A stretch of DNA of 64,000 nucleotides from positions 69,226,418 to 69,290,417 of the forward strand of contig OY978526.1 in assembly GCA_963854835.1 (NCBI GenBank). Reading direction: 5' to 3'. This document shows positions 20,407 through 30,844 of the stretch, piece by piece; within the stretch, counting starts at the first letter, position 1; each line of letters starts with the position of its first letter. The notes below the pieces were generated by a model. The model was not told the origin of the DNA and did no database searches. It saw nothing but the letters and a program-made list of their open reading frames with translations. Made by a program: the position numbers and the translations under genes. This DNA is from Megamerina dolium (taxonomy: Eukaryota > Arthropoda > Insecta > Diptera > Megamerinidae).

Positions 20407-22194
20407 ATGACACTTCCTTTAACGTTCGTTCAAATATTATCACTTGGCATTCAATCGAGTTCAGTGCTTGTATATATTTGCGACGTGAGTTTAAATGATC
20501 AAAATTATAACTCCGTAATATACATGAGCAATGGGAGCATCTCTTCGAATAATGGATTCAACACCGATTTTCTACTAAAACAACTGAGTGGAAGAAATAA
20601 TGGAATCGCTGTATTAGTGTTAAACCTCGAGAGCATATTTCCACTGACAGAGAACTATAATCGAGATTTATTAGTTATCATCAGATTGAACGGCAATGAA
20701 GGAAATGACCGAAAGTTGTTGCAGAAATTATGGGAAAATTTATATAAAAATAGACAAAGTCGTCATATACTTTTATTGGATTCTCCTCAAGTGGATGAGT
20801 TGTATGTGGAGAGGATAATGATATTTTGCTCAAAGAATCAAGCAATGCATATAATTCTCATAGCGTCCTCTGTGCTGGAAACGAAGCAATACTACAGGCT
20901 TAGAATTTTTCCAAAAACTGAGTTGAGTGTTGAACATATCGATTCAAATCTATCTTCATTCTTTCTTGATCACACACGTAATATGTATGGTCAGCCGATT
21001 AAGGTTAGAGCAGAAAATTTACCTATCCGAGTTTACATAGTAAGTGAATCAGATGAAAATATAATAATAAGTGGCTTTACTGCAAATCTGCTGATAGAGT
21101 ATGCTCGAAAACACAATGCGACGCTAACATATCCTCGACGGGATCTCATACGAACTGTTTTGCAGAGATATGATGTTGCCAAGATGATCGTCAATGGCAC
21201 CTTTGATACAACAGCGACATCATTCATAATGGCATACACGAACGATCTGAGTTTCAGTGATGTAACTGACCTTTCGAATTGGTGTATTATGGTGCCAATA
21301 CCCAAAAGAATTCCTAGCTATCTATTTTATATCAGTATATTCGATTTCATCACTATACTATTGGTATTTGTAGCACTCATGGCGGCATCGTTCACTGTAG
21401 CACTCACATTTTATCTACTTGAGGGGCAGAAAGAATTGCCTTTCAGCAATTTTCTAATCAATTATCGTTTATTCAATGGTTTATTGGGTCAACCGTTTGT
21501 TATGGAAACGAACTTTGCTGGTATTCGTAGCTGCATTTATATGATCATTTGCTTTGCCGGTGTGATTTTTAATACATCTTATGTTGCATACTTGCAAACT
21601 TTTACTACAGAACCGCCTAGAATGTTAGCAATACAAACATTTGACGATATTAAACAATCAGGTCTTAAAATCAAAATGAACCGTGATGAGTTTGAAAGAG
21701 AAAAAAATACAACCGATCCCGAAATTATCAATCTCATTTCTGTAGAAGAGACTTATGAGCATTTCTTTCGCTTACGCGATGCCCTGGATACTCGCTATGC
21801 ATATACGGTCTCAACAAAGAATTGGGCTTACTATGAGGTGGTACAACGCTTCTATCGCAATCCATTATTTCAAATAACAAACTGTTGTTTTAACAAAAAC
21901 AAACCATTTTTTATGCACTTTCAACAGAATTCAATATTTATACCATCGATGAATAGAGTAATTGGTCAAGTTGCTCAATCAGGATTGATGACACATTGGG
22001 TTAGACAATCCTTTTTGGAACTAGTTCGATTGGGACGTGCGAACATTACTGATAAAAGTGAACGGAAGGAATACATCCCATTAAGTATTACAGATATATG
22101 GATGGTATTGATGTTCTATGGTACTGTCGTGACCACAACATTTTGTGTTTTCGCATTCGAATTATATTGGTATTACCGACGTGGACATAAATAA
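20407..22194 (+). CDS. Divergent ionotropic receptor (IR3), intact, 595 aa
   Basis: This is a single-exon gene with ATG in the context AACATGA. By family it is a chemosensory ligand-gated channel subunit. Visible order: possible signal peptide 1-15; N-terminal domain to about 200; S1 about 215-300 (ISGFTANLLIEYARKHNATL); M1 about 304-336 (PSYLFYISIFDFITILLVF); pore GLLGQPFVMETNF about 358-370; M2 about 372-398 (VIFNTSYVAYLQTF); S2 about 405-555; M3 about 564-587 (MVLMFYGTVVTTTFCVFAF); basic end YYRRGHK. The S1/S2 lobes lack an obvious canonical glutamate-binding set, as in other divergent IRs. Two AATAAA signals lie at 22442-22447 and 22448-22453. The closest relative in the unit is IR4, with which it shares nearly every motif. 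The resemblance is to Drosophila IR20a-clade taste receptors; no symbol is assigned. Confidence 0.92.
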   Translation: MTLPLTFVQILSLGIQSSSVLVYICDVSLNDQNYNSVIYMSNGSISSNNGFNTDFLLKQLSGRNNGIAVLVLNLESIFPLTENYNRDLLVIIRLNGNEGNDRKLLQKLWENLYKNRQSRHILLLDSPQVDELYVERIMIFCSKNQAMHIILIASSVLETKQYYRLRIFPKTELSVEHIDSNLSSFFLDHTRNMYGQPIKVRAENLPIRVYIVSESDENIIISGFTANLLIEYARKHNATLTYPRRDLIRTVLQRYDVAKMIVNGTFDTTATSFIMAYTNDLSFSDVTDLSNWCIMVPIPKRIPSYLFYISIFDFITILLVFVALMAASFTVALTFYLLEGQKELPFSNFLINYRLFNGLLGQPFVMETNFAGIRSCIYMIICFAGVIFNTSYVAYLQTFTTEPPRMLAIQTFDDIKQSGLKIKMNRDEFEREKNTTDPEIINLISVEETYEHFFRLRDALDTRYAYTVSTKNWAYYEVVQRFYRNPLFQITNCCFNKNKPFFMHFQQNSIFIPSMNRVIGQVAQSGLMTHWVRQSFLELVRLGRANITDKSERKEYIPLSITDIWMVLMFYGTVVTTTFCVFAFELYWYYRRGHK

Positions 22195-22837
22195 TTTTGA
22201 AGATTGACTTTGAAAGAAAAATATTCGTATTAGATTAGTGCAACAACCAGTGAAATATTGCTATACAAATATTTTCATTAGAGATTAGTTTAATTGATTA
22301 TATGGACACGCACAGCTTTTGAAAACTTTCGAACCGCACCTAAACGTTAATTAATATCTGATCTCAAATATGCAAACGATCATTGGATTATATTCAGTAC
22401 ATCGCATCTGACGAAATTCAATTTGGTGTCAATATGTTTCAAATAAAAATAAATGTTTTATGTTGAAATGTTCTTCATTTGTTTCATTCAGAAATCAGAA
22501 ATTTTAATTTGTAGATGACGCTAGAACTCACAACTTGCGGCTAATACATAGAAGACCAACGCAATAATCAACTCAGCTGGGGCATTAGGGTACTCGTAAA
22601 TTCCTGTATGAGGGCACGTATATTCATTTCGGTCAAATGTTTGTACCCACTTGAAAGAATTTGCGGATATATAGAAAAATATATACATATATTCCTGATC
22701 AGCGTCGCTTAAATGTTCGATTTAACTATGTTTGTCCGTCCGCCCATCTGTATGTCACCTGGCTGGTTCGTAACTAACTTGTAACTTGTAACATAACTTG
22801 AACAAATATTGACTTATTTTGGTATGACATGACTTGT
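22195..22837. other. IR3 3' flank
   Basis: It contains the poly(A) signals of IR3 at 22442-22453. The remainder shows no gene or recognisable repeat. Confidence 0.5.
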
Positions 22838-23090
22838 GGTTGCCATATCCCAGTGGTTAGTGTGTTGGCCTTCTGATCTGTAGGTTGTTGGTTCAATCCC
22901 AGGCTGAAGCATTACAAATTTAGTATCAATAATATTTTTCTATCACACCGGTACCCACCTGTCGGCAAGCAATTGGCAATTCTTCCGACAGTAACTACTT
23001 GCCATGAAAAAGCTTCTAAAAGAAGAAGAGAAAGCTCAGAAAAAGTGATGTCGCAAGGGTTCTGCCGTTCGGAACCGGCGAAAATAAGTA
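22838..23090 (+). mobile_element. SINE, 3'-truncated at the LINE-A insertion
   Basis: The head GGTTGCCATATCCCAGTGG has box A (22846-22856) and box B (GGTTCAATCCC, 22890-22900). The body follows to AAAATAAGTA and then stops where the LINE-A tail begins. The last ~100 bases of the SINE are not found on the far side of LINE-A, so the junction involved a deletion. Confidence 0.85.
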
Positions 23091-26000
23091 CTCACTTACT
23101 TACTTATGTGGCCATAACAACCGAATATCGATTTAGGCCGAAAATAACATGCTTCGCCAGCCATCTCTGTTCTTCGCTAGCTGGCGCCAGTTAGAAATTC
23201 CAAGCGCCGTCAGGTTCTCCAGTACTTGGTCTTTCCACCTGAGGTTTGGTCTTCCTCTTCTGCGTCGTCCTCCAGCGGGTTCCGAATATAACACCTTCTT
23301 AGCTGGAGCGTGTTCTTCCATTAGCTCGACATGTCCTAGCCAGCGCAGCCGCTGGATTTTGATGCGCTTTACTATGTCAATATCGGCATACAGCTCGTAC
23401 AGCTCATGGTTGTACCTTATTCGGTACTCGCCACCAACGCAAATAGGTCCAAAGATCTTGCGTAGGACTTTTCTCTCGAAAACTCCAAGCATTCGCTCAT
23501 CCGAGGTGGAAATTGTCCAGGATTCAGCGCCATATGTTAGGACAGGCATGATGAGAGACTTGTAGAGTGTAGTTTTCGTTCTTCGAGAGAGGGCTCGACT
23601 TCTCAATTGCTTACTCAGCCCAAAGTAACACCTGTTAGCAAGAGTTATCCTACGCATGATCTCCAAGTTGACGTCATTACTGCTGTTAATGCTGGTTCCA
23701 AGATAGACAAAGTCCCTTACTACTTCAAAAGCGTAGTTGTCAACAGTGACGTGCTGTCCAAGACGCCGGGACTCTTTGTTTGTTGACACTAGATACTTCG
23801 TCTTGCCCTCGTTCATCGTGAGACCCATCCGACGCGACTCTCTTTCCAACTCTGAGAATGCTGCACTGACTGCTCGCGTGTTCATGCCGATTATGTCAAT
23901 ATCGTCGGCATACGCTAACAGCATGACACTTTTGTTGAAGATAGTGCCATTATGTCGTAGATCAGCAGCTCGTATTATTTTCTCCATAATAAGATTGAAG
24001 AAGTCGCACGATAACGAATCACCTTGTCTGAAACCCCGTTCGGTATTAAACGGTGCGGAGAGGTCCTTCCCAATTTTCACTGCACAACAGGAGTTATGCA
24101 GTGTCATTCTACAAAGTCGAATGAGCTTTGCAGGAATACCGAACTCAGACATTGTTGCATAGAGGTAATCCCTTACCGGACTGTCGAAAGCGGCTTTATA
24201 ATCAACAAATAGGTGGTGTGTGTCGATCTGTTTTTCTTGGGTCTTCTCCAGGATTTGGCGCAGTGTGAAAATCTGGTCGATGGTGGATTTACCAGGTCTG
24301 AAGCCACACTGATAAGGTCCAATCAGGTTGCTGAGCATAGGCTTCAACCTTTCACACAGTACGCTCGATAGAACCTTGTATGCGATGCTCAGGTGACTTA
24401 TTCCATGGTAGTTGGCGCAAATTGTGGGGTCTCCTTTTTTATGTACAGGACAGAGAACACTGAGCCTCCAATCATCAGGCATGCTTTCATCCGACCATAT
24501 TCTGCTTATGAGCTGGTGCATGCGGGTGAGCAGCTCATCGCCTCGGGTCTTAAACAACTCGGCAGGCAGGCCATCAGCACCTGCAGCTTTGTTGTTATTC
24601 AGCCTTAAAATGGCCGTTTCAACCTCGTCATAGTCGGGTGATGGAACATCAACACCATCATCTGTAATTGGGGTTATCGGGCAATCTCCTCCACTGGCGG
24701 AATTGTTCGTAGCATCGCCATTCAGTAACGTGGAGAAGTGTTCCCTCCATAGGCTCAGTACACTCTGGACATCTGTAACCAGATTCCCATTTCCATCACG
24801 ACAAGAAGAGGCTCCGGGATTCAAACCTCCACTCAGGCGCTTGATCTTTTCAAAGAATTTTCGAGTCTCATTCTTGTCGGTACACATCTCTATCTCCTCA
24901 CACTCGCGTCTTTCCAACTCCCTCTTCTTGCGCCTGAAAAGACGTCTCTCTGTACCGCTCCTTAACAGCTCGCGTTGCGCCTGCTCGCAGGGTTTTTCTG
25001 TAGGCGGCGTCTTTCTCTGCGGTAGCATCGCGACACTCCTGATCATACCACTCATTCCTCAGAGGCCGGTAGTAACCGATTACCTCCTCGGCAGCAGTAG
25101 TCATGGAGTGGGATATATGTGTCCACCGTGCGCATGTATCATCAAGTTGGGAAGTGTTCTGCATAAGCAGATCCGATAGTCGAGTGGAAAATGCATCTGC
25201 TGTCTCTGGTGATCGCAGGTTACTGACGTCGAGCTTTCTCTGTGTGGGACTTCTCTTGTTATTTGCGACACATAAGCGTGTGCGTACCTTAGCTGCAACA
25301 AGGTAGTGATCCGAGTCGATGTTGGCACCACGGATCGATTTCACGTCCATCACACTGGAAGCATGCCTTCCGTCAATCACCACATGATCAATTTGGTTTC
25401 TTGTACGTTGATCTGGAGACAGCCATGTCGCTTTGTGGATGTCGAGATGCTGGAATCTGGTACCACCAATTACCATGTTTCGTGCTGCGGCGAAGTCGAT
25501 CAGCCTCATTCCGTTATGGGGGGTGTTCTGGTGGAGGCTGAATTTTCCGACAGTTGGACCAAACGTACCTTCTTTGCCCACCCTGGCATTAAAGTCGCCA
25601 AGCACGATTTTGATATCGTAGCGGGGGCAGCAGTCATAAGCTTCTTCGAGGCGCTGAAAGAAGCTCTCCTTGGTCACATTGTCCTCCTCATTCATCGGAG
25701 CGTGGGCTCATATAAGGCTGATGTTGAAAAATTTTGCCTTGATGCGGATTGTGGCCAGCCGTTCGTTCACAGGCGTGAACTGTGAGACAAGATGTCGTAG
25801 TCTCTTGCTGACCAAAAATCCACATCCTAATTCGTGCCTTTCAGCATGGCAACTGTAGTAGATGTCAAAGGACGCTCTTTTGGAGCAGCCCTGTCCTGTC
25901 CATCGCATTTCCTGGAGAGCGGTGATGTCAGCTCTGTATTTTTCGAGGACATCAACCAGCTGGATAGAGGCACCCTCCCTATAAAGGGATCGGACATTCC

Positions 26001-26235
26001 AGGTGCATATCCGTAAATCGTGGTCTTTTTTTCGTTTGCGGGGGTCATCAACAAAAGCGGTAGTCCTTATCCGAGGCATATTCGTTTTTTTCATTGGGGG
26101 GGTTTTTTATGTGGCGGGTCCCAAACCCAACGCACAACCTCTAACCGAGGAGATTTTCGCCACTCACTTCAGCCGCCTCCCAGCGGGTGCCAGGAAGACG
26201 TTGCCCGGTGGTCGCCACATGGAGGGCCCCCATTA
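23091..26235 (-). mobile_element. LINE-A: nearly complete RTE-like non-LTR retrotransposon
   Basis: This element of about 3.1 kb on the minus strand has a GC-richer 5' UTR of roughly 140 bp (26095-26235), one long ORF, and a 3' end of tandem TAAG units (CACTTACTTACTTA at 23093-23106 on the plus strand). A single APE-RT ORF, a very short 3' UTR and a simple-repeat tail fit the RTE superfamily. It is the best-preserved member of a family with at least three other pieces per unit (4113, 8092, 30845). It is GC-richer than its surroundings, as expected for a late arrival. Confidence 0.85.
23133..26094 (-). pseudogene. LINE-A APE endonuclease-reverse transcriptase, two lesions
   Basis: From MKKTNMPRIRTTAFVDD (26094) the ORF covers about 985 codons to the TAA at 23133. 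The endonuclease shows TWNVRSL, QEMRWTG, GDFNARVG and SDHYLV. The RT shows NNNKAAGADGLPAELF, FRPGKSTIDQI, LFVDYKAAFDSP, GFRQGDSLSCDFF and the catalytic YADD at 23901-23912. The C-terminal region has RWLGHVELMEE and GRPNLRWKDQ. Only two lesions are seen: an in-frame TGA at 25708-25710, where related elements usually have Cys (ISLI-stop-AHAP), and one frameshift in the basic linker between endonuclease and RT (about 24930-25000). The catalytic motifs are intact. Confidence 0.88.
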
Positions 26236-26273
26236 ATAATAATGAAAGCGTCATCACAGAGTAAGCAGAGCAA

Positions 26274-26434
26274 GCTATATGACTACCCCTCATTAACAAA
26301 TAAAGGTATCATCACATAGCGCTCAGATCAAACTACATGACAGCCAGTGAGTTGACTTGCGATGAGTTCAACAAGGATTGCGCTAGCCCCACCCGGTTGA
26401 GGCAGTTAGACACGTTACCTTGCGAAAACACCAC
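26274..26434. repeat. Inverted repeat, left copy (pairs with 30326-30477)
   Basis: The sequence from GCTATATGACTACCCCTCAT through TTGCGCTAGCCCCACCCGG to GCGAAAACACCACC is found inverted at 30326-30477 with a moderate number of mismatches and small indels. It is non-coding. The family is not recognised. Confidence 0.8.
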
Positions 26435-26435
26435 C

Positions 26436-28031
26436 AGACCACCATCTGTGGGTGTTAAACTTCATTTAAAGTTGTCGTCATCCATCAGTTTCCTAAGATG
26501 AGGTTCTTCGATAACCACTTCCTTGAGAACCTTGAGAACCAGACGACTTAAGAAGTGAAGGTTCGTGAGACGGAGCGAGCGCTTTAATGCAATTCATTAT
26601 CAGGCCCAGTATAATATGTAGTTGAAAAAGGAAAAAGCAATTTGAATCAATCAGTGGATTACTAGAGATGATTGGTCTTTCTGATAAATACTGGTCGCGA
26701 GATTGCCATACTTTTTTTACTTAATGATGCACTGCCGCTCGTCTATCACAGAGTCGAAGAAAGCAACAGTATTTTGTGAAGCTTCTGTACATGTCTTTTG
26801 CTTATAAACGTGAGTGTAGTTTTTTTGTTTTGCGTGTTAGAGACGAATTCGTCGATGAATTCTTAGAAGCGATTACGGCGAATACAATGAACACAAAATC
26901 TGTTCACGACGAGGCAAGTCGAATTTTGCCACGGCTTTGGTGACAAAGCGGTTGAAATATATAGAAGGCATGTGGAAAAACAGAGCATGTATACCGAAGG
27001 AGATATTGGAAATTGTGGTACCTAGAAGATATAAAAATATGTTTTTATTGTTCACCTCTTCTTTTCCAAGCATTAAACACATTTACTCATACTTTTAGGA
27101 CACCTACCTATGTATTCTCGTACAAATCATATGAAGGCCTGTTGCAGATCTAGTTGAACAAGTTGGCGTCAAAAAATCCCTGAACTTTCTAGGGTTAAAT
27201 TAATATTCTACTTCGAACACATCAAGTATCTTTAGAGCACCGCATATTTTCCGTTTATGTTGGTTGCACTTAATCAATCCCAAAATTTCTTTCATTCGAT
27301 TCGTAACTATCCTTGGTGTTGAAATCGGAAAATCGACGGCTAATTCCATAATTGTCCAAGAATCGCCCCAAGAACGGTGAAATGTGACATACCCTCATTA
27401 CTACCACACTACTCCTTAGGGGACCAATTTTCAGAAACATATACGAGAGACTCCTTAACGGGTAGAAATAAGGAGTAATATTACTTATTTGGCCATCATA
27501 CCCTCAGATATCATCTATATGAAATGTGTCTACCGGAAAAAAACACTTATGACCATTAATGGAAGACGATGAAACATTAGCTTGAGATAGAAAGGAAGGA
27601 AAACATTAAGAACGGCCTGCCCCAGTTCGTCTGGCATCAGATAGTCAAATAGCGAAGAATAGCGGACAGTCTTTTGCTCCAATAAGCTTTCTTTTTTTAT
27701 GTCGTATCGCTTAAGTAGACTGTCACCCTTAAAAAAGAATGACCGCTGGATGAGATTCTTCGGTCTGAAATTTCATTGCAAGAAAAGGCGCCTCCATTTC
27801 GAAAATTTGTGATTATCAAGTGCCTGTTTATTTAACAATTCTAGGTGCACATAATATACTTTAATAAGTGCAATAATGTCTGCTACGATCTCAAGCACAT
27901 CAGTCTTTAATGAAAGTGCAGTACAAATTTTGCTATCTCCAATTATATTGAAGTTATGAAAATTGCCGATTGACAGACCACAGTCGCATGGTTGAAGCGT
28001 TAAAAGCATTTACATTAATGTTAATAACAAT
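26436..28031. other. Intergenic spacer, IR4 3' side
   Basis: About 1.6 kb has no supported gene. A minus-strand AATAAA (plus TTTATT, 27827-27832) is a candidate IR4 poly(A) signal. A short stretch near 27483-27500 (ATTACTTATTTGGCCATCAT) resembles the LINE-A 3' tail but is too short to be sure. Confidence 0.4.
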
Positions 28032-29825
28032 TTATCTATATCTATGTTGACGCCGATAATACCAAAATAATTCAAATGAAAGAGTGCACAACGATATAAT
28101 AACAGCTACGCCGTATCCAATTAATACCAAAGATATATCTGTAACGCTTAGAGCGGTGAAATCATTAATCTCACTTTTATCTGCAATTTTAGCACGACCA
28201 ATTTGAACCAACTCCCAAAATGAACGTTTAGCCCAATACATTATCAATCCTGATTGAGTAGCTCGCCCAATTAATGTATTCATCGATGTTAGAAATATTG
28301 AATTTGCTTGAAACAATAAAAATGTTGGATTATTTTTTATTATATAATACTCTGATAATTGAAATAATGGCTTCCGTGAGAACTGTTGTACGTCCTCATA
28401 ACCAACCCATTTTACCGATGGCACCGGGTATGCATAGCGTGTGTCCAAAGAATCGCGTAATCCAAAAAATTCGTCATACGTCTCCACTATAGAAACAATA
28501 TCGAAAAATTCACTTTCCACCGAATACGATTTGACTCTTTCAATTTCTTCAGGAACCATTTTAATTTGAAGACCTGCTCGTTGAAGATCGTCAAGTGTTC
28601 GAATAGGTGGAAACCTCGGTGGCTCGGTACCAAAAGTTTGCAAATATGCCACATACGATGTATTGAAAATCAAACCAGAAAAGGTAATAATTAAATAAAT
28701 TACACTCCGAATACCAACAAAGTTGCTCTCCATAACAAATGGCTGACCCAGGAAGGCATTTACTAAATTATGATTGACCATAAAAGTGCTCAAATCACGT
28801 ACTCTTTGTCCACGCAAATACAATGCAAGTGTTGTGGAAAACGATGACGCCATCAGTGCTACAAATACTAATAGCATGGTACTGCAATCGAAAATGATGA
28901 CATAAAAAAGATAGCTAGGAATTTGTTTGGACACTGGCACCATAATACACCAATCCGTAGGCTCAATTGAGTTACTAAAACTCAAATTCAGTCCTTTTCT
29001 CATTGTAAATGTTGCCGTTGTCGTATCGAATGTCCCATTTTCAATCATTTTAATTGCATCATCTCTTTTCATAAACGTGTGTAGCAATTCCCGGAGAGGA
29101 TATGTTAACGTCGCATTATGTTTTCGGGCATACTCTATCAAGAGCTTTGCACTGTAGCCACTTAATATTATATTTTCCTCTGATTCTTTTAATATAAAAT
29201 TCTGCGGTGGTATATCTTCCGGACGAACTTTTATTGGATGGCCATACATATTATGTGTGTGATCAGGAAAGAATGAAGATTGATTTGAATTGATATTTTC
29301 GACTCTCAGTGCAGTTGCTGGGAAAATTTGTAGTGTGTAGTATTGTTTCGTCCTCAACACAGATGACGTTATGATAATTACATTCGTTGCTTTGTTGTCT
29401 GAGCAAAATTTCATGATCCTCTTCACATACAACTCATCCACTTGTGGTGTATCCAATAAAAGTATATGACGAATTTGCAAATTTTTAAACAGATTTTTCC
29501 ATATTTTTTGTAATAGCTGTTGGTCATTCTCTTCATTGTGAATCAATCTGACGATAGCCAACAAATCGCGATTAAAATTCTCAGCCAGTGGCAATACGCT
29601 TTCTTGATTCAATAGCAATATAGGGACTCCATTAGTTCTCTGGTTCAGTTGTATTAATAGTCAATCCGTGTTGAAGAAATCATTTGATGTGATGTTATCA
29701 TTATTCGCATATATTATGGAATTATAATTTTGCTCTTTAAAACTCAAATCGCAAATATGTGTCACCATTGAACTCAGTTGATTCTCGATGAAAAATACTT
29801 GAACAAATGCTAAAAGAGCTGACAT
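28032..29825 (-). pseudogene. Ionotropic receptor IR4 with a single in-frame UGA (pseudogene or readthrough gene)
   Basis: From the ATG at 29825-29823 the frame encodes 54 residues beginning MSALLAFVQVFFIENQLSSM. UGA follows at codon 55 (29663-29661), and the frame is then open without another lesion to the TAA at 28032, for a total of 597 codons, matching IR3 (595). The alignment with IR3 is continuous across the stop: FFNTD-stop-LLIQLNQRTNG against GFNTDFLLKQLSGRNNG. Downstream are S1 (LSGYSAKLLIEYARKHNATL), M1 (PSYLFYVIIFDCSTMLLVF), pore (AFLGQPFVMESNF), M2 (LIFNTSYVAYLQTF), S2 and M3 (ISLVLIGYGVAVIISLCTL). The codon after UGA is CUA, the strongest common readthrough context. Both tandem copies carry the same stop. 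It is either a young pseudogene or an expressed readthrough gene; no other decay is visible. Confidence 0.9.
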
Positions 29826-30325
29826 ATTGCTGTGGATTGTTAATTCAAAACTAAAGAACTTAATGGAAAATACTATTCATTAATACATTTGCTCTCATGG
29901 TGGGTTTATAGTAAAACCGATGACAATAACACACTAGGGTCCCATAAACAGCACTCTGATTAGTTACTCTATGTAGCATTGATTTTATGCGTGGGTGAAT
30001 TCTGTACCATACAATGGGAATTTGCTGTAACTAATTACATTATTCACATTTGGAGTCTTCTTAAATATGATGGCCAACCTCTACAAGAGGATCACGTAAA
30101 TAAGTCCTAATGGGTCCCTAATTATGCAAGAATAGCTTAGTCTAATCCTAACTCTGGGGGAAAAAAATCTTTATTTTAAATACTTTTCTTTCAAAATACG
30201 CGCTTATTTTCATATTTTCACAGAATTTAGTTAAATACTTATATTTCGTAACTGCTACAAAATTTACACGGGATAATAATTTCATTGATGGTGTTTTCGT
30301 TTTTTTTTTCGTTTTATTTTTTTCG
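29826..30325. promoter_or_regulatory. IR4 upstream region
   Basis: This 500-bp AT-rich interval lies between the IR4 start and the right inverted repeat and would hold the IR4 promoter. No specific element is recognised. Confidence 0.3.
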
Positions 30326-30477
30326 TGGTGTTTTCACAAGGTAACGCGCCTAACTGCCTCAACCGCGTGGGGCTAGCGCAATACTTGTTGAACTCGTCAC
30401 TCACTGGCTATCATGTAGTTTGTTCTAAGCGCTATATGATGACACCTTTATTTGTTAATGAGGGGTAGTCATGTAGC
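30326..30477. repeat. Inverted repeat, right copy (pairs with 26274-26434)
   Basis: It reads TGGTGTTTTCACAAGGTAAC through GTGGGGCTAGCGCAATACTTG to GAGGGGTAGTCATGTAG and is the inverse of 26274-26434. The pair brackets IR4 and its flanks, about 4.2 kb from outer edge to outer edge. Confidence 0.8.
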
Positions 30478-30680
30478 GTAGACTTTTGTCATTGAATTTT
30501 TTTCGTTTTATGTTAATAACTTGTTAAGTTTTTAATGAAATAAGATAATTTTTGCTATGTAATAATAAAAACATATTTAAAATAAAATTGCATCATTACT
30601 TCTTTTCATTATGCTTTTGGACATGTCAGATAGCAGAAATGGTCGCCGTACGTAGACTTTTGTCGCTCACTGTATATACT
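30478..30680. mobile_element. Solo Tc1-like IR/DR terminal repeat
   Basis: The motif GTAGACTTTTGTC occurs at the inner end (about 30479-30492, followed by ATTGAA) and at the outer end (about 30654-30667, followed by GCTCACTGTATA), about 175 bp apart. That is the arm layout of Tc1-like IR/DR elements (outer end TACAGTGAGCGACAAAAGTC on the other strand). I find no partner arm and no transposase, so it appears to be an isolated arm. It is different from the element at 15407. Confidence 0.6.
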
Positions 30681-30844
30681 CAAGGGTTTTGAATATTTGG
30701 TGTTAGGTCCGTATATTCCCGCCCTTGTGCCATTATCGGTCTTTGACCCGCCAGAGTAACGCATAATTGTCTATTTTTTAAGAGTGTGAGTGGAAATAAA
30801 AAGGCATGGATGACAGCAGAGATATGTATCGCAATTTTGATGAA
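30681..30844. other. Short spacer
   Basis: Nothing is recognised between the Tc1-like arm and the LINE-A remnant. Confidence 0.3.

Noticed and set aside
23149..26319. Numerous plus-strand frames of 60-160 codons across 23.1-26.3 kb
   Set aside because: They are antisense shadows of the LINE-A ORF, which has all the conserved motifs on the minus strand.
26873..28009. Minus-strand frames at 26873-27082 and 27773-28009
   Set aside because: They have no motif, no homology that I recognise and no supporting context; they are probably chance frames in the IR4 3' flank.
28032..29618. IR4 as a 528-codon gene starting at a non-ATG codon (TTG at 29618)
   Set aside because: The homology to IR3 continues upstream in the same frame to an ATG at 29825, across one UGA. 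A start at 29618 would remove the N-terminus for no reason.
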